Positions 58,540 to 64,000 of a stretch of 64,000 nucleotides of DNA are shown here, piece by piece (positions within the stretch are counted from its first letter, which is position 1; every line of letters begins with the position of its first letter). This DNA comes from Apricaphanius iberus. Taxonomy: Eukaryota > Chordata > Actinopteri > Cyprinodontiformes > Aphaniidae. Made by a program: the position numbers and the translations under genes. The stretch lies in the NCBI GenBank assembly GCA_028564705.1, contig JAPXFQ010002844.1:67501-131500 (forward strand), in the 5' to 3' direction. The notes under the pieces are model-generated. The model had not been told where the DNA came from and ran no database searches. It saw only the letters and a program-made list of their open reading frames with translations.

Positions 58540-59280
58540 GTAAAAACTCATCCACGCATTTATCTCTAGTCGCCTTGATTACTGTAACAGTATCTTCACA
58601 GGTCTACCTAAAAAGTCAATCAGACAGCAGCTGATCCAGAACGCTGCTGCTCGTGTTCTCACTAGAACCAGGAAAGTAGAACACATCAGCCCAGTTCTAG
58701 AGTCCTTCCTCTGGCTCCCTGTAGCTCAGAGAATAAACTTCTAAATACTCCTACTAGTTTATAAATCATTGAATGGTTTAGCACCAGAGTACATTAGAGA
58801 TCTGCTATCATGGTACAAACCATCCAGACCAATCAGGTCCTCCAGCTCTAGTTTACTGATCGTCCCTAGAACCAGAACCAAACATGGAGAAGCAACTTTT
58901 AGTTTCTATGCTCCTCATATCTGGAACAAACTACCAGGAGAATGCAAAGCTGCAGAGACACTGAACTGTTTTAAATCTAAAAATAAAACGTATCTATTTA
59001 GACCCGCTTATGAGTAACTTTTTTTACTTGCTTGTTTTTAATTTTCACATGAATTATTGTCTTGATTACTATAAATGCTTTCTTGTGTTAAAAACGGTGA
59101 GCTTTCTTCAGCAAGATCAGTTAATGAACTAAACCTGTTTTTTTCTCACTTGTCCCTTCATTGTTGTATTTTCTTTATTATTTTCTTATTGTAAAATGCT
59201 CATTTGTATTCTAATCATGTAAAGCACCTTGAATTGCCCTGTGTTGAAAGTGTGCTATACAAATAAAAATTGCCTTGCCT
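58540..59280 (+). pseudogene. L2-type LINE 3' end with ORF2 C-terminus
   Basis: The frame reads LSRLDYCNSIFTGLPKKSIR, QQLIQNAAARVLTRTRK, HISPVLESFLWLPVAQRINF, an in-frame stop near 58742, then LLVYKSLNGLAPEYIRDLL, RSSSSSLLIVPRTRTKHGEA and FYAPHIWNKLPGE, ending YLFRPAYE-stop at 59017. It is followed by a 3' UTR with AAAGCACCTTGAATTGCCC and a tail of repeated TTGCC at 59267-59283. It is 5'-truncated, as usual for LINEs, and is the same family as the minus-strand fragment at 35411-36250. Confidence 0.9.
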
Positions 59281-59500
59281 TGCCAAAATCTGCAATCTGA
59301 TTGGCTGGTCTGCAGCTGTTAAGACAGATCAGCGCCATGGGGTGATCAAAGTGAGCAATTTTGAAATATTTGATGTTTTAATCTATAATCATTGGATAAA
59401 ATATCATGTCTTTTCAAGTAAAACATTTTTAGGAAGAGCCATTGGTGTGGAAGTCAAAGTCAAGTCACAAGTCTTTAAAAAAACAAATTCAAGTAGAGTG

Positions 59501-60106
59501 AAAAAATAGATGAGTAATAGATAGAATACTTAATAGATAGGCCTAATAGAGAAAACTGAACAGCTTAAAACATATTTAAAACGGTATAAAACAATAGCTC
59601 CACAACACCTGGATAGATTTGCCATTATTAACAAAAGAAAAATTAATTTCCGCCCAAAAAAATTCAGAAATTCTGCGATTAAAGTAACATGCCCCCCCCA
59701 ATAAAATCGGAAATTCTCTGATGTAAAACATCTGAGAATCATGTTTTTATTTCCTAGAAAATGTCTACAATTAATCTGGCTAAAAAAAGTGGGATTTTCA
59801 AGATTTTTCTCCATTAAACTAGTTTTTAATCACATTTTTCTTTCATTTGTTTTATTACATGAGCTGATTGCGTCTGTGGGAGGTTTGGATATTTTCTAAG
59901 TGCATTAGTGCAACATATTGTGTTTGCAGAGCGGTTATGCTGAATAACGCTGCGCCTTATTATCACTGTGTTTGTGGAGTCCGGGTTTCTCTAATCAGTG
60001 ACCCTCAGGCTGAACAGCATGAGGGGACCGTCTGGTTCTTCTACCACATGTGAAACTTCAGGCAGTTTGCTTAAACCAGACGAAGAGCTTCAGCGCTGCA
60101 GTTTCC
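59501..60106. other. SLC35D3 upstream flank
   Basis: AT-rich until about 59870; no gene recognised. The minus-strand open frame at 59530-59814 has no domain. Sequence becomes GC-richer from about 59950 toward the SLC35D3 start. Confidence 0.3.
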
Positions 60107-60386
60107 CCTCCAGGTTATTCCTGACCAAACCCCCCCATCCCGCCCCATCCCCTCCTCTCTGCTGCGGTAAAATCTCCTGAGTGGCTGCAGCTCTCCCTCC
60201 GTGGGACTCTCCTGCTCCTCCTCCTCCCTCCTCCTCTGCGTCCCTCTCAGCGGGGATTCTCAGTGCAGAGCCGGAGTCTCTCCAGCTGGAAGGAGTTCCC
60301 GGACCCCCTCTCCTCTCCTCCGCTCCCCGATGCTCTGAGCCGTCTCCTCCATCCATCCAGCAGCAGCAGCAGCGGTGCGTAAAATC
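60107..60386 (+). promoter_or_regulatory. slc35d3: probable SLC35D3 promoter/5' UTR region
   Basis: A GC- and CT-rich stretch directly upstream of the SLC35D3 ATG. It contains a polypyrimidine tract near 60190-60245 (CTCCTGCTCCTCCTCCTCCC and similar), several CpGs and (CAG)5 at 60358-60372. No TATA box is apparent at a useful place, so the transcription start is unknown. Opposite-strand and alternate-frame ORFs here are by-products of composition. Confidence 0.5.
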
Positions 60387-60611
60387 ATGGACGTGTTCAA
60401 GAGCCGCCTGTTGGGGATCTCCGTGGCCGTGGCGCACGGCGTGTTCTCCGGCTCTCTCAACATCCTGCTCAAGTTCCTCATCAGCAACTACCACTTCGGC
60501 TTCCTGACCCTCATCCAGTTCCTGACCAGCGTCACGGCCATGCTGACGCTGGAGAGCCTGAGGCGGCTGGGGAAGATCCAGATCCCCCCGTTCGGCACGC
60601 AGCTCGCCAAG
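60387..60611 (+). CDS. slc35d3: SLC35D3 exon 1, nucleotide-sugar-transporter family
   Basis: Translation starts at ATG 60387 (context AATCATGG, A at -3 and G at +4) and runs 75 codons to donor AAG|GTAAGG in phase 0. The product begins MDVFKSRLLGISVAVAHGVF, SGSLNILLKFLISNYHFGFL and ends KIQIPPFGTQLAK. The GISVA-AHGVFSGSLNILLKF stretch is nearly identical to mammalian SLC35D3. This exon covers the cytosolic N-tip and the first two membrane helices of the expected ten. SLC35D3 is an endomembrane protein needed for platelet dense-granule formation in mouse and linked to dopamine-receptor D1 trafficking; its substrate is not firmly established. It lies 6.6 kb downstream of PEX7 on the same strand, as in human. 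An in-frame upstream GTG at 60375 is not needed. Confidence 0.93.
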
Positions 60612-63113
60612 GTAAGGAAACCAGAACCAGTCGCTTCTGGCCGGGTTCACCCTGATGGTTCAGGATTTTCTGTCGGTTTCAGAGAAAATATTCAAAGAAA
60701 ATTTCAGGTTCTGTTACTTTTTTTTCCAACCTGGAACTTATTGGATGTGCGGAACCCACCAATCAGGACTTGGTTCTTTACTCCTCTGAGGTCAAACTGG
60801 ACTTTGGTGAAACTTTCTGTCTCTGAATCATCACTCCGGTTTTCCTCTTGTGATCCAGTTTTTCCTGGAATCCTTTAGGTCCATCTGGATGAACAGTTTG
60901 CCCAACTTTCCTCCATCCTAACCAACAACTAGTTTTATAAATCACTGAACTGTGCGACGTTTTTCCTCAGGCTTGGGGGAGGACCTCACTGAGCATGTGC
61001 AGGAGATGTTGAGAAAGCTTCTGTTGTCTGTTTAAAATGACCTGCAGGTGTTTTTCTTTGCTTGTTGCTCTGATTCACAGCGGGATAATGTTTTCTTATT
61101 CATGGACTGGTTGGCTGACATGTTTAAAGGAGAACTATAAGGCAAGATCTCCTTTTTTAGTTGAGTTTCTGTTATTGTATACAAAACAATAATATTTTGG
61201 AGCAATCCTAAGATTAAAGTCCCGTATTCTCCAGTAAAAAAACAGAACATCTCTGATGTCGAAAAGTAGCAAAATTACGAGTAAAAAGTCTAAAAACTAA
61301 GATTAATTGCACATTTTCCAGAAAAGAATTGGAAATTCTCTGTCACAAAAATCGTAAAATTACGAGTTAAAAGACAGAAATTTTGGATTAATTTCAGATA
61401 TTTTCTATCTGAAAAAAACTATAATTCTCTGATGTAGAAAAGTAGAAAATTTGCGAGAAAAAAACTACGAAATTTCTATGATATGGGGCATCATTTTTTT
61501 CTTTACAATTTTCTGACTCTACAAATATTTAGTTTAGATGTCAAAAATGTATGCCTTTAATCTTATAAATTTAGTTTTGTCTTGCAAATTTTCTTCTTTT
61601 CTATATCAGAGAATTATGTTTTTTTCCCTAGAAAATATCTGAAATTAATGTAAAAATTTCTGTCTTTTAATTTGTGACTTTTGTGACACAGAATTTCCTT
61701 TTTTCCCCCTCGAAAATATGTTAATTTAATCTCAGAATGTCTGAGTTTTTTGGGTGGAAATGTACTTCAAAATATTTTTATTTTGTTTACTATGACCCTA
61801 ATATACCGTAGTAGTTACGGCGGAGCCTCGGTGATGAGGTTTCCAAAGAGCCGAACTGAAGCCGACTGGGCCGTTTCCACTTCCGCCATCTTAGCTGCGT
61901 CTCGTCACGCCCAGAAAATAAAAGGTTGATGGTTGACGCTCTGAGCTGATGAGCTACAAGCTAATGGAAGCTAATGGAGGTCATTCAATAAATAAGGATT
62001 ATAATTATGTCAAATAAAATCATGAAGCCTTATAAGTTTCCCTAAAACTATGTGAATCTGAATTAAAACAAGTTTTGCTAATCAATAGGCAATGAGAAAT
62101 GTGATAATTTCAAAAAAATTTTGGCCAATCGGCGTTAAATTCACAGCAGCAATATAATTTTATTAACTTAAAAACTTCTTGGACGTTTCTGTAGGTGCGA
62201 TCAACACCACAGCAGCCATCTTTGTCCAAAAAGTTCCTGATTAACATCTGAACACTAATAAACGTTGCAGATGCAGTTGATGGTCAAAGTCAGAGAAACA
62301 AACTAGCTTCAGACTTTTAACGTGACTCTGAGGCTGCGGCCTTCCCTGGAGCTAGTAGGGTGGAGCTAACTGTTAGCCACCGGCGCTAACGCTGACGGCT
62401 CATCATAAATTCAACATTAAATCACATCTAAACAGATGAGTTATAAAAAAATTCACCCCCTCAGAGTTGTAATGACTATTAAACATAAAACAGTTTATTG
62501 AACCAGGCTGCAAACATTTTTGTTTCTGCTGTGAAGTTTTTTAGCCAATGTTTCCAACTGTCTCTGACAGAAAGTAGCTGAAGTTGCCACAGAAAGTCGC
62601 TAGGTGTCGCCAGATGACGCCACATGCTAATTTGCATATCAATTACGTCATCATGTCACACTGGCATGATGACATCATCACTAACACGGCAGTCTTCATT
62701 TTCTTCGACAACATCCAATACGAATAAAACCAGTTTATGGAAGAACGTCTCTGCCAAAATTAACAATAAATAAAATTGACAGTAAATAATTAAATAAATG
62801 GGTACATTAAATTGAAAATAAATAAATAAATAAATCTGAAAAAACCTTTTCAAATAAATATTGAATTTCACATTTATGTCTTTATTTCCACATTTCTTTC
62901 TTTCTTTATGTATTTCTTCTCATATTTATTTATTTTCACATTGCTGGCGCCCCGTAATAGTTTGGGTCGGCCCTGTTGTTTATTTCCAGCAGTGAGTTTA
63001 GAATCTTTCTGTGGCTCCTCAGCATAAAGTGGATGTAATTTCTCTCTGTCTGTATGAATTAGTGTAATATATAAGTCATGTGTAATATTGCTGACGTGTG
63101 TGTGTCTGAGCAG
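60612..63113 (+). other. slc35d3: SLC35D3 intron 1
   Basis: A 2.5-kb intron from GTAAGG to TGTGTCTGAGCAG. It contains AT-rich, loosely repetitive blocks near 61130-61790 with recurring AAAATTAC/GAGAATT words in both orientations, which may be an old inverted-repeat element, and a TAAATAAA-rich patch at 62760-62860. No further exon is seen; the open frame through 60878 is read-through into the intron. Confidence 0.7.
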
Positions 63114-63324
63114 GAGTTTGCTCCCGTCTGCATCCTCTCCACCCTCCAGTCCACCCTCACCCTCTGGTCACTGCGCGGCCTCAGCCTCCCCATGTACGTC
63201 GTCTTCAAGCGCTGCCTGCCGCTCTTCACGCTCTGCATCGGCGTCTGCATCCTCAGGAACGCCATGCCCTCTGTTGGCGTGGTAACCGCTGTGGTCATCA
63301 CCACCGGGGGCGCTGTGCTGGCAG
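63114..63324 (+). CDS. slc35d3: SLC35D3 exon 2
   Basis: The acceptor TGAGCAG is followed by 70 codons plus one base and donor GTAACC. It encodes [60 protein letters not shown] and [11 protein letters not shown]. This aligns directly to mammalian SLC35D3 ([30 protein letters not shown], then ITT-GA-LAG) and spans membrane helices 3 and 4. It joins exon 1 in phase 0. The exon breaks after one base of a Gly codon; as I recall mammalian SLC35D3 has only two exons with no break here, so this would be an additional intron. A TCCA array starts 37 bases beyond the donor. The remaining C-terminal two thirds lie beyond 64000. Confidence 0.92.
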
Positions 63325-63360
63325 GTAACCAGGACGATAGGGCATCCATCCGTCTGTTAA

Positions 63361-64000
63361 TCCATCCGTCTGTTCATCCATCATCCATCATCCATCTGTT
63401 TCATCCATCCATCCATCCATCTATCCACCATCCATCCATCCAACCATCCATCCAAACATCCAAACTGTTTATCCATCCATCTCTTTCGTCCATCCATCCA
63501 CCATCCATCCATCCATCCATCCAACCATCCATCCATCCATCTATCCACCATCCATCCATCCAAACTGTTTATCCATCCATCCATCTCTTCCATCCATCCA
63601 TCCATCCACCCACCAGCCATCCATCCATCCATCCATCCATCCATCCATCCAACCATCCATCCATCCAACCATCCATCCAAACTGTTTATCCATCCATCCA
63701 CCAGCCATCCAACCATCCATCCAAACTGTTTATCCATCCATCCATCCATCCATCTATCCACCATCCATCCATCCATCCATCCAAACTGTTTATCCATCCA
63801 TCTGTTTCATCCATCCATCCATCCAACCATCCATCCATCCATCCATCCATCCAACCATCCATCCATCCATCCATCCAACCATCCATCCAAACATCCAAAC
63901 TGTTTATCCATCCATCTCTTTCGTCCATCCATCCATCCATCCAACCATCCATCCATCCAACCATCCATCCATCTATCCACCATCCATCCATCCATCCAAA
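63361..64000. repeat. slc35d3: TCCA-type tandem array (in SLC35D3 intron after exon 2)
   Basis: Runs of CCAT/TCCA tetramers mixed with AACC, AAAC and ATCT variants, continuing to the window end. A longer block containing AAACTGTTTATCCATCCATC recurs near 63454, 63563, 63677, 63723, 63781 and 63895. Read on the minus strand it is the same TGGA family as 1-6046, including GGATAAACAG. Minus-strand open frames (MDGW repeats) are repeat translations. Confidence 0.97.

Larger units (their letters stand above)
56743..59500. mobile_element. nested repeat region: AAGTC-rich element split by other insertions
   Basis: GTGGGACCAAGTCATTGC with repeated CAAGTC/TCAAGT at 56743-56820 and GAAGTCAAAGTCAAGTCACA at about 59450-59475 look like two parts of one teleost AAGTC-rich DNA element. 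Between them lie an unclassified block from about 56821, an inverted-repeat MITE at about 57913-58520 and an L2 3' end at 58540-59280. Exact ends are not resolved. Confidence 0.45.

Noticed and set aside
60090..60650. 186-codon minus-strand frame over the SLC35D3 start
   Set aside because: Antisense shadow of the GC-rich 5' UTR and exon 1; the + strand matches a known family.
63381..63995. Minus-strand MDGW-repeat frames
   Set aside because: Translation of the TCCA array in an SLC35D3 intron; no coding evidence.
63325..64000. Read-through of SLC35D3 exon 2 into the TCCA array as coding sequence
   Set aside because: Homology stops at the GTAACC donor and the following translation is a repeat peptide unlike SLC35D3.

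Overview
The window is vertebrate, most likely spiny-rayed teleost, nuclear DNA. It has long introns, GT-AG splice sites, CpG-poor AT-rich background and a typical fish repeat fauna (hAT, PIF-Harbinger, Tc1/mariner, L2-type and L1/Tx1-type LINEs, GT/CA microsatellites). I cannot name the species. No prokaryotic, CRISPR, tRNA or rRNA features were seen.

Two protein-coding genes are supported, both on the + strand. (1) The 3' half of PEX7, the peroxisomal PTS2 import receptor: three exons at 6329-6384, 27985-28084 and 53709-53777. They join in frame with consensus splice sites and encode the last WD repeats of the protein. The 5' part lies before base 1. (2) The first two coding exons of SLC35D3, a nucleotide-sugar-transporter-family membrane protein: 60387-60611 and 63114-63324. 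It continues past base 64000. PEX7 and SLC35D3 are also same-strand neighbours on human 6q23.3, so the order is conserved synteny. Only about 660 coding bases are present in 64 kb.

The rest is intron or intergenic DNA dominated by repeats. Region by region: 1-6046, a TGGA-type array with higher-order structure inside a PEX7 intron; 6329, PEX7 exon; 7344-8338 and 8741-9249, two hAT-type elements with perfect 8-bp target duplications; 10036-16510, a 34-bp CpG-rich minisatellite of about 190 units; 17886-18735, a degenerate TTGG/TTGC tract; 18741-20310, an L2-type LINE end split by another element; 21133-21345, GT and CA microsatellites; 22453-23037, an inverted-repeat element; 23566-24893, a dimeric PIF-Harbinger derivative; 25900-27030, a second Harbinger remnant with a MADF-like ORF; 27985, PEX7 exon; 29917-31436, a 10/11-bp array; 33834-35411, a monomeric 32-bp minisatellite; 35411-36250, an L2 fragment on the minus strand; 37522-42811, a 64-bp dimeric minisatellite interrupted by a MITE that itself carries a Tc1-like DD37E transposon; 42812-48090, an L1/Tx1-type LINE with a PIF-Harbinger MITE inside its ORF1; 48090-49470, LINE/SINE ends; 50212-50984, a third Harbinger derivative; 51030-53650, a minus-strand LINE fragment split by a hAT-type element; 53709, last PEX7 exon; 53778-60386, intergenic DNA with nested elements and an L2 end; 60387 onward, SLC35D3; 63361-64000, a TCCA array in the intron after its second exon.

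The most notable aspect is architectural. Five unrelated or distantly related tandem arrays occupy roughly 20 kb of the introns separating three tiny PEX7 exons. Two of the arrays appear to be successive stages (monomer, then dimer) of one 32-bp family. No new protein system was found. The large open frames in the arrays are a consequence of repeat units lacking stop codons.
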